Assembly (NCBI RefSeq): GCF_003752585.1
Contig: NZ_RKHR01000008.1
Span: 97,632-161,631, forward strand
Direction of reading: 5' to 3'
Length of the DNA: 64,000 nt
Origin: Sinobacterium caligoides
Lineage (GTDB): Bacteria; Pseudomonadota; Gammaproteobacteria; Pseudomonadales; Sinobacteriaceae
Below the pieces are notes generated by a model. That model was not told the DNA's origin. It made no database searches and saw only the letters and a program-made list of their open reading frames with translations. The position numbers and the translations under genes were made by a program. Shown piece after piece: positions 8,796 through 16,958 of the stretch. The stretch's first letter is position 1; every line of letters begins with the position of its first letter.

Positions 8796-9136
8796 TTACT
8801 TCTCCATGTATTATACAAACTCTAAAAACTGTATTTATTTTTATTGTGCATGACAAAATTTCTTGCCACCTACACTTATGAAAATAACAACCAAAAATCT
8901 ATTTAAATCTTTCACCTTAATAAAAACTGTGAAAGCAGCCTCATACTATTGTATATCGGTAAGATTATCTTCATAAAAATAGTCAAAGAGTGTCGCGAAA
9001 CACTTATCTAAAATTGTTTTAACTTTTAGATATCAATAAAAAGATAAGTGATGCATCGATCAGCAGCGTGTTTGAATCAACCAATATTGCAAAGAAAATA
9101 TCTCGCTCGACAAATGGCGCTATTCGTAACAAATCA
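8796..9136. other. AT-rich intergenic stretch
   Basis: About 340 bp between the amine oxidase start and the end of the small membrane-protein gene. It is AT-rich, with no supported reading frame. It must hold the leftward promoter of the oxidase; I do not see a convincing hexamer pair. Confidence 0.5.
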
Positions 9137-9352
9137 CTAAACAGCACGATGCGATAAGTAAAGTTTCAGAATACAGCCCACTTTAAACGCGGTCGCCGAG
9201 AGCACCATCACGATGTGTGAGCTCACCGCCGCGGCCAACGCCAGGCCTTCAACGAAGTAGCTGAAGTAGGTGCTACCGCCAAAAATAATCAGCGCTAGAA
9301 CAATGATGTGATTGGAGGCTTGTAATTGTTTCATCTGACTCACGGTGCTCAC
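9137..9352 (-). CDS. Small membrane protein divergent from norR
   Basis: A 71-residue protein with two hydrophobic helices (about residues 14-34 and 36-58: IIVLALIIFGGSTYFSYF and LALAAAVSSHIVMVLSAT). It starts at GTG 9352, or at ATG 9334, which would remove the first six residues. I recognise this only as a small conserved-looking inner-membrane protein of marine gammaproteobacteria and cannot assign a function. It is divergent from norR, and a sigma54-like promoter sits about 60 bp upstream, so it is a candidate NorR target responding to nitric oxide. Confidence 0.65.
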   Translation of the reverse strand: MSTVSQMKQLQASNHIIVLALIIFGGSTYFSYFVEGLALAAAVSSHIVMVLSATAFKVGCILKLYLSHRAV

Positions 9353-9408
9353 TCCCGGTTATTATTGACTTCCTTGGCCTCGATACGGCCCGCTATCACA
9401 GAGAGTAA

Positions 9409-9424
9409 TGCACAGCTCATGCCA
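9409..9424 (-). promoter_or_regulatory. Sigma54-type -24/-12 promoter
   Basis: Read on the minus strand, the site is TGGCAT-N5-GTGC with the essential GG (9423-9422) and GC (9411-9410) separated by exactly 10 nt, as sigma54 requires. It points to the small membrane-protein gene at 9352. The opposite gene encodes a sigma54 activator (NorR), which makes the assignment coherent. Confidence 0.55.
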
Positions 9425-9535
9425 AGCATTAACCAGTTGATTTTATGGGACTATTGAAAACCCCAATAAAATACGAATCATTATGACCGCGACGATACGT
9501 TGACTCTACGACCGCAGCGCGGTAGTTTTGACAGC

Positions 9536-11098
9536 ATGATAAGCGACCACTATATCGACATCGTCGAAGACCTAGCACACCCCCTCTCCGGCGCCGAGCG
9601 CTACGAGCGACTGCTGACAGCCATCCGTCAGTCCATTCCCTGTGACGCCATCGCGCTGCTGCAGCTGCATGACGACTACCTCCGCCCGGTGGCCTTTTTT
9701 GGCCTGAACCCAGAAACTGCAGGTCGACGCTTTGTTTTAAGCCAACACCCGCGGCTCGCCCATATCCTCACTAGCCGCAGCATCGTCCGCTTCGAGAGTG
9801 ACTCCGATATGCCGGACCCCTATGACGGCCTGGTACAAACCGTCGACGGCGAGCTGCACGTCCACGATTGCATGGGGGTCTCCATCTACATCGATGAGCA
9901 ACCCTGGGGCGTCATCACCCTCGACGCGATGCGACCCGGACAGTTTGACGACGTCCCCCCTCAGGCACAGCTGTCCGCCATCACACTGACCCGCGCCGTT
10001 ATCACCGTCGCACAACACATCCAAAAACTAGAGCAGCGCCTAGTACACGGCAGCGAAGTGACAGCCGGACTCAGTCGTGACGTGGTGAAAAACGAAATCA
10101 TTGGCAGCAGCACGGCCATGAAACAGTTGTTAGAAGAGATAGATACCGTTGCTAAGACGCCGCTGACAGTACTTATCCAGGGCGAAACCGGCGTCGGCAA
10201 GGAGATCATCGCCCAACATCTCCACCTCCGCTCGGATCGTGCCGAGCAGGCAATGGTACAGATCAACTGTGCCGCCCTGCCCGAAACCCTCGCCGAGGCC
10301 GAGCTGTTTGGCCACACCAAGGGCGCCTTCACTGGCGCCACCGAGGCGCGCAGCGGCCGCTTTGAGCTGGCCGATGGCGGCACCCTGTTATTGGATGAGG
10401 TTGGTGAAATCCCCCTAGCATTACAAGCAAAACTACTTCGCGCCCTGCAAGAAGGCGAGATTCAGCGTGTCGGTAGCGATGACATCATCAAGGTCGACGT
10501 GCGGATTCTCGCGGCGACAAATCGCGACCTTAAAGCAGAGGTGAAAGCGGGCCGCTTCCGCGCCGACCTTTATCATCGGCTGAGTGTTTTCCCAATCACC
10601 ATTCCGACACTGCAGCAGCGCGGTAACGACGTCCTGCTGCTCGCAGAGAATTTCTTAGAGCGCGATCAGTTTCGTCTCAATATAAAAAAGCTCATCCTCA
10701 GCCACGAAGCCAAACAGGCATTGCTTAACTACGATTGGCCGGGTAACGTGCGCGAGCTCGAACACCTGTTAAGCCGAGCGGCGCTCAAGGCTAAAATCCA
10801 TCAACACGATAGCGACATCATCCACATCGACACCGACAACCTAGGCTTAGATCATGCACTACCGACAGCAATCACAACGGTTGATGAGAAGGTAAAACAA
10901 ACGCCGAAGGGCCTCTCCTTAAAACTCTCTATCGACGGTTTTCAGCGCCAACTGATCATCGAGGCGCTAGCCAAAAATCATGGCAACGTCTCTGCAGCCG
11001 CCAGGCAGCTCTCCGTGCATCGCAGTAATTTATTGCGACTGATGAAAAGACTCGGCATCCACCAAGCAGAGCCTAAAACAACCGTCTACCGAGCGTAG
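9536..11098 (+). CDS. norR: Nitric-oxide-responsive sigma54 activator NorR
   Basis: A 520-residue bacterial enhancer-binding protein. The N-terminal GAF domain (about 1-170) conserves the region around the E. coli NorR iron site: VRFESDSDMPDPYDG, HDCMG and TLDAM supply the Arg, Asp, His-x-Cys and Asp ligands. The AAA+ domain has Walker A GETGVGKE (about 216-223), the sigma54-contacting GAFTGA loop (about 263-268) and Walker B LLLDEVGE. A Fis-type HTH closes the protein (NVSAAARQLSVHRSNLLRLMKR). The ATG at 9536 matches the family N-terminus better than TTG at 9500. Known NorR drives NO-detoxification genes; no norVW or norB is visible here, and the divergent small membrane gene is the only candidate target in view. 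Confidence 0.92.
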   Translation: MISDHYIDIVEDLAHPLSGAERYERLLTAIRQSIPCDAIALLQLHDDYLRPVAFFGLNPETAGRRFVLSQHPRLAHILTSRSIVRFESDSDMPDPYDGLVQTVDGELHVHDCMGVSIYIDEQPWGVITLDAMRPGQFDDVPPQAQLSAITLTRAVITVAQHIQKLEQRLVHGSEVTAGLSRDVVKNEIIGSSTAMKQLLEEIDTVAKTPLTVLIQGETGVGKEIIAQHLHLRSDRAEQAMVQINCAALPETLAEAELFGHTKGAFTGATEARSGRFELADGGTLLLDEVGEIPLALQAKLLRALQEGEIQRVGSDDIIKVDVRILAATNRDLKAEVKAGRFRADLYHRLSVFPITIPTLQQRGNDVLLLAENFLERDQFRLNIKKLILSHEAKQALLNYDWPGNVRELEHLLSRAALKAKIHQHDSDIIHIDTDNLGLDHALPTAITTVDEKVKQTPKGLSLKLSIDGFQRQLIIEALAKNHGNVSAAARQLSVHRSNLLRLMKRLGIHQAEPKTTVYRA

Positions 11099-11183
11099 AA
11101 TCTAATATGCCATCTGCAGGCAGGCCTGTTGATACAGCTGCCGATTAGTGCAGCGGCAAGGGTGCGAGAATCAGGCGATTGCC

Positions 11184-11212
11184 TTGCCACTCTGATTTGG
11201 CGAATTTAAAAC
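11184..11212 (+). promoter_or_regulatory. Putative sigma70 promoter of the histidine-attenuated gene
   Basis: TTGCCA (11184-11189, 5/6 to consensus) and TAAAAC (11207-11212, 4/6) are separated by 17 bp. Transcription would start near 11219, leaving about 55 nt before the leader-peptide start at 11273, a plausible 5' end for an attenuated transcript. Confidence 0.4.
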
Positions 11213-11272
11213 ATTGCGAAAATGTTATTTTTTTCCTGTTGACCCGAAAGAAAAAACAGCCAACACTGAAGT

Positions 11273-11350
11273 ATGAATAATTTACACGTAGCACGACATA
11301 GCCATCAACATCCAAGCCATATTTGGCTGGGAGTGCTATCGCTTACGTGA
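11273..11350 (+). CDS. Histidine-rich leader peptide
   Basis: A 25-codon open frame ATG to TGA with five histidine codons at positions 5, 9, 11, 13 and 16 (11285, 11297, 11303, 11309, 11318). It ends 23 nt before a terminator hairpin, and the gene after that terminator encodes a histidyl-tRNA-synthetase-like protein. This is the layout of hisL-type leader peptides: ribosome stalling at His codons when charged tRNA-His is scarce decides between antiterminator and terminator. The His codons are interspersed rather than consecutive as in E. coli hisL. The ribosome site (GAAG) is weak. Confidence 0.75.
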   Translation: MNNLHVARHSHQHPSHIWLGVLSLT

Positions 11351-11409
11351 AATGAACAGCCCTATCACGAAGAAAGCCCTCCCAGTCACCCACTGCGAGG
11401 GCTTTTTTA
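11315..11409 (+). promoter_or_regulatory. Transcription attenuator (His)
   Basis: Three mutually exclusive helices are visible. Helix 1:2 pairs AGCCA (11315-11319, inside the last His codon region) with TGGCT (11324-11328). Antiterminator 2:3 pairs TGGCTGGGAG (11324-11333) with CTCCCAGTCA (11379-11388), ten pairs with one G-U. Terminator 3:4 pairs AAGCCCTC (11374-11381) with GAGGGCTT (11397-11404), extended by CAGT/ACTG across a C-C mismatch and followed by TTTTT. Stalling at the last His codons would mask segment 1 and favour 2:3, letting transcription continue. Confidence 0.78.
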
Positions 11410-11433
11410 TGGTAAAAAGATATAGGTGTTGTG

Positions 11434-12063
11434 ATGAAATACAAAATCGATTCTCAGGTCCGTGGCGTCAGAATAATCAGCGGTGACGAGGCTAAAGAGC
11501 GACGAAGCGTGCTCAATCAATTGATCAATCTTGCAGAGGCCGCCGGCTGCCAGGAAATCATTCTGCCCAGCCTAGAGCCCGCAAAAATCTATGCCGACAA
11601 AGCTGGCACAGAAGTGCTCGATCAGATGTATGTACTAAAAGACAAAAAGTCCCGCGAGTTGTGCTTACGACCTGAGGGCACGGCGACGGTGCAGCTGTTA
11701 GCTGATAAACACCTTAGCCGCAACAAGGATGTTAAGTTTTGGTATTTTGAGCGCTGTTGGCGCTACGAGAAACCCCAGGAAGGACGCTATCGTGAGTTTT
11801 TTCAATTCGGTGTCGAGGTGATTAATCCATCATCTGACAAGGTTAAAGAAGAGCTGATTGCTCTAGCCGAAGCGATGGTGCGAGTAAAAACCAGCGAGTT
11901 CGACACCGTCGCTTCGGTCAAACGCGGACTGCAGTACTATACCGAGGATGGCTTTGAAATATCGGCGAATAAACTGGGTAGCCAGAAGCAAATTGTCGGC
12001 GGCGGCGCCTATCGCCAGGGTATCGGCTTCGGCATTGGCTTCGATCGTTTAATGCTCTGCTAG
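11434..12063 (+). CDS. Miniature histidyl-tRNA synthetase-like protein
   Basis: A 209-residue class II synthetase catalytic core related to HisRS/HisZ. It has motif 1 region EIILPSLEP (41-49), LRPEGTA (78-84), motif 2 CWRYEKPQEGRYREFFQFG (108-126), the HisA-like RGLQYY (164-169; RGLDYY in HisRS), a HisB-like VGGGAY (188-193) and motif 3 GFGIGFDRL (198-206). Both the insertion domain between motif 2 and HisA and the C-terminal anticodon domain are absent, so it is about half the size of HisRS (around 420 residues). It cannot recognise tRNA in the usual way. Histidine adenylation, a HisZ-like regulatory role or amino-acid transfer to another acceptor are possible. A His attenuator precedes it and a strong hairpin follows, so it is a single-gene transcription unit. 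Confidence 0.8.
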   Translation: MKYKIDSQVRGVRIISGDEAKERRSVLNQLINLAEAAGCQEIILPSLEPAKIYADKAGTEVLDQMYVLKDKKSRELCLRPEGTATVQLLADKHLSRNKDVKFWYFERCWRYEKPQEGRYREFFQFGVEVINPSSDKVKEELIALAEAMVRVKTSEFDTVASVKRGLQYYTEDGFEISANKLGSQKQIVGGGAYRQGIGFGIGFDRLMLC

Positions 12064-12077
12064 AGCAACAGCCAGCA

Positions 12078-12109
12078 CAAGCGCAACACGTCTGACAGTG
12101 TTGCGCTTG
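12078..12109 (+). terminator. Strong hairpin after the mini-HisRS gene
   Basis: CAAGCGCAACAC (12078-12089) pairs perfectly with GTGTTGCGCTTG (12098-12109) around an 8-nt loop, 15 bp after the stop codon. The following bases are only modestly T-rich. It isolates the mini-HisRS unit from the dioxygenase gene. Confidence 0.7.
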
Positions 12110-12194
12110 TTCAGCTATTCTGCCAGCCACCCCCACTATATCGCCATGAATTAATACTGTATTGTGGCCTCAACGATCTGCAGCACGGAGAGTA

Positions 12195-13007
12195 ATGAAC
12201 AGGATGAATCAAGACTATGAAGAACACGGCTACTTCGTGCAGAGAAATTTTTTTAGCGAAGATGAACTGCGACCACTAAAACGGCTGCTGACAAATTTTC
12301 ATCATGCATGGCAACAGCAGCACGCCAGCGACTATGCCGAACGGGCGGTCAACTCAGCCTATATTACCGGTCGCGAGCACCTAAACGAGCAGCAACGGCT
12401 GCAGTTATTTCATTTTATAGCCTCCACAAAACTAATGCGCATCGTCAACGATGTCCTTGCCGAAGGCGCCACCTTCATGAACAGCCAGCTGTTCTTTGAC
12501 CCTGCCAACCCAGCACAAAAAAACTATTGGCACAGGGACCCGCAATACCATCTCTCCATCGACGAGCAAAAAACGGCACTGTCAGGCCCCGAAGTGGTTC
12601 ACCTGCGCATCCCCCTCGTCGACGAACCCGGCATTGAGCTCATCCCCGGCAGCCACCGACGCTGGGACAGTAACGAGGAGCTCGCCGTTCGGCTACAACA
12701 CGGCCAACGAAAGAACTATCAAGCACTCGATTCTGGCGTCACTGTCGAACTCGCCGCCGGCGACCTACTGGTCTTTTCCGCCAACATGATTCATCGCGGC
12801 CTATACGGCATGGATCGCCTGTCATTCGATATTCTATTCTGTGATCCGGAACCTGATCTACTCACCTTCATCGCCGATGATTGCCTACCCGAGCCAAACA
12901 TACTTGAGCAGCTCGAAGACGCCAGTGCCTTCGAGAAAACGCTAGCGATCAAGGCAAAGCTCTCTCAACAGATCGACAACATTCACCTCGAGGTTAGCAA
13001 GTCATGA
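12195..13007 (+). CDS. Phytanoyl-CoA dioxygenase (PhyH) family protein
   Basis: A 270-residue non-haem Fe(II)/2-oxoglutarate oxygenase candidate, starting at ATG 12195 behind a GGAG site; the longer TTG start at 12162 has none. The double-stranded beta-helix metal triad is visible: HRD in YWHRDPQYHLS gives the first His and Asp, and a distal His lies in SANMIHRGLYG, followed by the Arg of RLSFDI for 2-oxoglutarate. PhyH homologues hydroxylate diverse lipids and natural products; the substrate is unknown. The next gene overlaps its stop by 4 bp (ATGA), so the two are translationally coupled. Confidence 0.85.
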   Translation: MNRMNQDYEEHGYFVQRNFFSEDELRPLKRLLTNFHHAWQQQHASDYAERAVNSAYITGREHLNEQQRLQLFHFIASTKLMRIVNDVLAEGATFMNSQLFFDPANPAQKNYWHRDPQYHLSIDEQKTALSGPEVVHLRIPLVDEPGIELIPGSHRRWDSNEELAVRLQHGQRKNYQALDSGVTVELAAGDLLVFSANMIHRGLYGMDRLSFDILFCDPEPDLLTFIADDCLPEPNILEQLEDASAFEKTLAIKAKLSQQIDNIHLEVSKS

Positions 13008-13306
13008 GGAAGCGCGACAAAAAAACTGAAAAGACTATTCGTGAAACACTCACTATAGTCTGTGAAATCGCACTGCAGCAATTTAGTGGCTTCAGCTGGC
13101 TCACCCACACCGTCAACTATCAAAATTTCCCCGACTCGCTGCAGGTCACCTGTGTTTATCAGGACCAAGAACAGCTAATAGAAGCCATAGAAAATGATGA
13201 TGTAAACCAGTTTCGCTTGCTCATCAAACAACAATTATACGATGCGGGCATCAACCTCAACAACATCAAACGACAGATCAACTTTGACACCGAGGGTGAC
13301 ACCTAG
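13004..13306 (+). CDS. Hypothetical protein coupled to the PhyH gene
   Basis: A 100-residue soluble protein with a basic start (MRKRDKKTEKTIRE), an alpha segment and a short alternating beta region around WLTHTVNYQNFPDSLQVTCVY, then charged helices. I believe similar short proteins occur in other gammaproteobacteria, but no function is recognisable. ATGA overlap with the dioxygenase gene indicates co-translation. No signal peptide, membrane helix or metal motif is present. Confidence 0.7.
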   Translation: MRKRDKKTEKTIRETLTIVCEIALQQFSGFSWLTHTVNYQNFPDSLQVTCVYQDQEQLIEAIENDDVNQFRLLIKQQLYDAGINLNNIKRQINFDTEGDT

Positions 13307-13476
13307 TAACTGCGGCACTAGAACGAGACACTGAAAATAGAATGCAAAAATAAATAGAGCGCAGCGATTAAAGCGCAAGGTCATTACGAGCTTTACAGAA
13401 AATAATCTAGCGAATATATTTATAGCAATGAAGTCAGTATCAAGTTTATCTGGGCGGCATAAGCCAAGGGAAAACG

Positions 13477-13932
13477 ATGATGATTAGCGACGACTGCCAG
13501 TGGAGCCAACAGGAAATTCTAAGTTTTTTAGCGGCAGCCAAAATCCCGCTTAGAGCTTCTTTTTGCAACACAAAAAATGAGCCGATGATATGCTCGTTAT
13601 GGTTTAAGTCCGACGGGATAACACTGTGGGCTGCTAGTCATGAGAACTCCTACCTGATCAAACAGCTGAAACATAACCAGACAATTTCTTTTGAGGTTTC
13701 CACCAACGAGTACCCTTACAAAGGGGTTAGGGGTAAAGCAACGGTTGAGCTAGTGAAAAACAATGCCGACGCTATTTTGCACGAACTCATCGATAAGTAC
13801 CTTGGCAACAGCAACAACCAACTTGCAACATGGCTATTGAGCCGAGCCAGCAATGAATACGCCATTAAGATAACGCCCAGCCATATCAACTCTTGGGACT
13901 TCTCCGATCGCATGCCCGATCAGCAACAATAA
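13477..13932 (+). CDS. Pyridoxamine 5'-phosphate oxidase-like flavoprotein
   Basis: A 151-residue split-barrel protein of the PNPOx-like FMN-binding superfamily. The typical opening LRASFCNTKNEPMICSLWFK (strand pair) is followed by LWAASHENSYLIKQLKHNQTISFEV, the common helix-strand of this group, and GVRGKATVEL. Members bind FMN, F420 or haem and include many uncharacterised oxidoreductases. The gene stands alone and ends at a good intrinsic terminator. Confidence 0.75.
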   Translation: MMISDDCQWSQQEILSFLAAAKIPLRASFCNTKNEPMICSLWFKSDGITLWAASHENSYLIKQLKHNQTISFEVSTNEYPYKGVRGKATVELVKNNADAILHELIDKYLGNSNNQLATWLLSRASNEYAIKITPSHINSWDFSDRMPDQQQ

Positions 13933-13962
13933 TCTCTATCCCCTCACTCTCCCGCATCAATA

Positions 13963-14000
13963 ACTACTAACTCCCTCATCAAGGAAATTAGTAGTTTTTA
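13963..14000 (+). terminator. Intrinsic terminator
   Basis: ACTACTAA (13963-13970) pairs with TTAGTAGT (13988-13995), then TTTTTA. It lies 31 bp after the PNPOx-like gene. Confidence 0.75.
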
Positions 14001-14276
14001 TCGATACACACCAAGGTTATCTTATAAACTGTAATCACCTGCAGCCTGCAATACACTGAACGCTCGCAGACAAACGGTGTATATTGGATAATAGGACGAC
14101 GGAACACTATAAGCCCACGCCAACTCAAATAACAAAGCCGACCCTATCGTTAAGGAAAACAATATGTCAGCCATCAAAAATATCTTTTCCCTGCATTGCT
14201 AGCTTTGCCGAGCATGACCGCTTAACAACATAGATCGCTTAGAACTCCCCTCAATAACAATACGAAAGACATCGCC
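14001..14276. other. Intergenic stretch before the acyltransferase gene
   Basis: No supported gene. A 12-codon frame at 14164 with a fair ribosome site (AAGGA) looks like the first codons of a decayed secreted-protein gene, but it stops after 12 residues and nothing continues it convincingly. Confidence 0.4.
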
Positions 14277-15404
14277 ATGCAGATAGAAAACACCCACACC
14301 GTCAATGGGGCCAATCCCGTCGACATCGACAACCTTCAGCGCCGTTACGATATTGACTGGATTAGAACCTTAGCCGTAGGACTGCTGATTATCTACCATA
14401 TCACCGTCAGCTTCCTACCCTGGGCAAAGCAGTTTAATTTCATGCAAAACGATCAACCTTTGATGGAGCTCTGGACTTTTATGTCTTTAATTAACCTGTG
14501 GCGCATACCGATTATCTTCATGGTGGCAGGCATGGGGCTGTACTTCTCGATGCAGCGACGCAACTACCGTCAACTGATGCAAGAGAGAAGCAGGTTTATC
14601 CTGCTGCCGCTGGTTTTCGGCAGCCTATTTATCGTTCCACTGTTGCCTTTTATGCTGAGTAATTTTTATCAGCAGGCGTTTTCATATCGACCTGCCATGG
14701 GCCACCTGTGGTTTCTCGGCAATATCTACGCTTACGTATTACTGCTGCTGCCGTTATTTATTTATCTCAATAACCGCCCCGACAACCTGCTGTTTCGCGC
14801 ATTCAACAAGCTTCTGCAGCACCCTGCAGGCCTCTACTTACTCGCCCTGCCGATGATGCTCGAAGCCTGGCTCATCAACCCGGAACTTTTCTTTATCTAT
14901 TATAAAAACCTACATGGATTTTGGCTCGGCATTATCTGCTTCAGTCTCGGCTTCCTCTTTGTCTCGCTAAAGGGGACATTCTGGTCCGCAGTACAACGCA
15001 GCCGTCATTGCTCGCTCACCCTTGCCCTACTCTGTTTCTTTAACCGCCTCATCATCTTTCAGTTCGAAGCTGTACCTAATCCACTGCTGGCCTTTGAGTC
15101 ACTGTGTTGGATGCTCGCCATCTTCGGCTATGCTTGCCGCCACTTAAATCGAACATCATCGACGCTCAGCTATTTTAGTCAGGCGGTTTTTCCCGTTTAT
15201 ATAATTCACATGCCGGTACAGTATGCCGTGTCATATTACCTACTACCGCTCAGCTTAAATCCGTGGTTAAAGTTAATGGTATTAATAACTGCCACCTTTA
15301 TTATTTGCCTGAGCTGTTATGAATATATTATTAGGCGCACAGGCTGGCTAAGGCCGCTGTTCGGCATGAAACACCTCAATATAACCTCTAATTCGAGATC
15401 ATAA
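14277..15404 (+). CDS. Acyltransferase family 3 membrane protein
   Basis: A 375-residue integral membrane protein with about ten hydrophobic helices. The N-terminal RYDIDWIRTLAVGLLIIYHI carries the Arg and His that define the acyltransferase-3 family (OafA/MdoC/OpgC-like), followed by LWRIPIIFMVAGMG. These enzymes move acyl groups from cytoplasmic donors to extracytoplasmic sugars such as glucans or O-antigen. There is no neighbouring polysaccharide gene to point to the acceptor. It converges on an aldo/keto reductase gene across a structured intergenic segment. Confidence 0.87.
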   Translation: MQIENTHTVNGANPVDIDNLQRRYDIDWIRTLAVGLLIIYHITVSFLPWAKQFNFMQNDQPLMELWTFMSLINLWRIPIIFMVAGMGLYFSMQRRNYRQLMQERSRFILLPLVFGSLFIVPLLPFMLSNFYQQAFSYRPAMGHLWFLGNIYAYVLLLLPLFIYLNNRPDNLLFRAFNKLLQHPAGLYLLALPMMLEAWLINPELFFIYYKNLHGFWLGIICFSLGFLFVSLKGTFWSAVQRSRHCSLTLALLCFFNRLIIFQFEAVPNPLLAFESLCWMLAIFGYACRHLNRTSSTLSYFSQAVFPVYIIHMPVQYAVSYYLLPLSLNPWLKLMVLITATFIICLSCYEYIIRRTGWLRPLFGMKHLNITSNSRS

Positions 15405-15536
15405 TACCCGAGGTATAATCGACGGTGGTGAGCCGGCTCATCGCGCCCCTGACTGGGCATCACCATCTCCACCTCATTGATAATGGGCTGTCCGAGTTAC
15501 GCAGGCAACTCTTACGCCCTGCGCTCCCGAGGTATT
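15405..15536. other. Structured GC-rich intergenic element flanked by 10-bp direct repeats
   Basis: CCCGAGGTAT occurs at 15407-15416 and again at 15526-15535. Between them are nested complementary segments: GTGAGCC/GGCTCAT, GGTGGTG/CATCACC, GAGTT/AACTC and CGCAGG/CCTGCG. The segment lies between convergent genes and has no reading frame of note. It could be a convergent terminator, a small RNA gene or a non-autonomous element; I cannot match it to a named family. Confidence 0.45.
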
Positions 15537-15639
15537 GCTTCAATAAGAGAGAAAAACGCGTTCTCGAAGCGTCGAGAAAAATAAACTAGCTTTTTTCTCT
15601 TATGAATACCGCCAGCCGATCTATAGATCACATCATTTT

Positions 15640-16596
15640 TCAACCCCACACATCACTGAGACTATACGGGCTCTCAGCCCCAAACCAGCTACTTAGACTA
15701 AAATATCGCTGCACGATATTTATTGCCGCAATCTCACTATTATCTTGCTCTGTTAACTCAAGTAGCGCTGCCGCTAGGTTTTCTGCTAACCGAGTCGGTG
15801 AGGATGACTTAGGTATCACCGAGACACCGCGCTGTATTTGCCAGGCTAATAACACTTGCGCAGAACTAGCCCCTCTTCGTGCAGCAATTCGCTGTATTGT
15901 TGCATCCTCTAATATCATCCGTTCATCAGCCGAACGCAGTTCTGCAGACCGACCCGATGAGCCCAAGGGCGAGTAAGCCGTCATATGGATGCCCTGCTGC
16001 TGGCAGAAACCCAATAACTCTCGCTGCTGCAAATAAGGGTGGGACTCCACCTGATTAACCGATGGCACGACGCTAGCTACCGACATAATTTCTTTTAGAT
16101 GGCTGATATTGAAGTTTGAAACACCGATATTCTTTACCAACCCCTCCTTTTGCAAGGCCTCCATAGCCAGCCAAGTCTCTTTTAATGCCAACTCATTGCG
16201 AGGTACAAAATCTTCTCGGCTTGCAGGAGATCGCACGCCGTGCCGAAACGCTATTGGCCAGTGAATCACATATAAATCCAGGTAATCTAGCTGTAGATCC
16301 GCCAATGTGGAAAGGCAGGCAGGTCGAACATGCTCTGCTTTTTGATTGTCATTCCACAGCTTAGAAGTAATCCACAGGTCCTGCCGTTCAACAGCCGAAT
16401 GACTCAAGCTATGCTGCAATGCCTGCCCTACCTGGCATTCATTGCCATAGACTGCTGCACAGTCTATGTGACGATAACCACTACTAATTGCACTATCAAC
16501 GACCTTTACCATCGTCGACAAGTCCGACTTCCAGGTCCCCAGGCCAATCATCGGCATCCTTGCCCCCGTATTTAGCACAGCATCTTTCATATCCAT
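15640..16596 (-). CDS. Aldo/keto reductase
   Basis: A 318-residue TIM-barrel NADPH oxidoreductase. The start MPMIGLGTWKS is followed by the catalytic Asp/Tyr in HIDCAAVYGNE, the Lys in WITSKLWN and the His in YVIHWP, which complete the tetrad. The cofactor end reads GVSVIPKSSSPTRLAENL, as in the AKR3/AKR5-like group. It reduces aldehydes or ketones to alcohols; the substrate is not predictable. It stands alone, with about 400 bp of non-coding DNA upstream. Confidence 0.92.
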   Translation of the reverse strand: MDMKDAVLNTGARMPMIGLGTWKSDLSTMVKVVDSAISSGYRHIDCAAVYGNECQVGQALQHSLSHSAVERQDLWITSKLWNDNQKAEHVRPACLSTLADLQLDYLDLYVIHWPIAFRHGVRSPASREDFVPRNELALKETWLAMEALQKEGLVKNIGVSNFNISHLKEIMSVASVVPSVNQVESHPYLQQRELLGFCQQQGIHMTAYSPLGSSGRSAELRSADERMILEDATIQRIAARRGASSAQVLLAWQIQRGVSVIPKSSSPTRLAENLAAALLELTEQDNSEIAAINIVQRYFSLSSWFGAESPYSLSDVWG

Positions 16597-16958
16597 TCCC
16601 TGTCATAATTTGACTATATTTAATCTTTTCTTCGAGCTGAAGTTAACGTCGTAAATTACGCTGCCGATAGCGTGTCTCATCCGCATAAAAAAAATGATCA
16701 TACTAGCGTGCAGAAAACCCTAACGAATACCCATCCCTGGTATCGACAGTAACTTTAAGCTATCGATCAATTGCTTAATTGGCTGACATGTTACAGCAGC
16801 GCTATAAATAGAAACATGACTATTGAAGCATAATATTCAAGAAGTAGTTTTAAAAATCGGGCTAGTCGAGCACTAAAATTAAATAACCAAGATGCCGTGT
16901 CACAAACGATCAAAAACAAAGGGCTCATCGCGTAACCAAACTGCTACACGCTTCACAG
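16597..16958. other. Non-coding stretch upstream of the aldo/keto reductase
   Basis: About 360 bp, AT-rich, without a supported reading frame, RNA gene or repeat that I can see. It should contain the leftward promoter of the reductase. Confidence 0.4.

Noticed and set aside
9499..9509. GT-N7-AC as a NorR enhancer site
   Set aside because: Only one copy was found, and such a loose pattern arises easily by chance; NorR usually needs several sites.
14164..14202. Small gene of 12 codons with ribosome site
   Set aside because: Stops too early, and continuation in another frame is not convincing.
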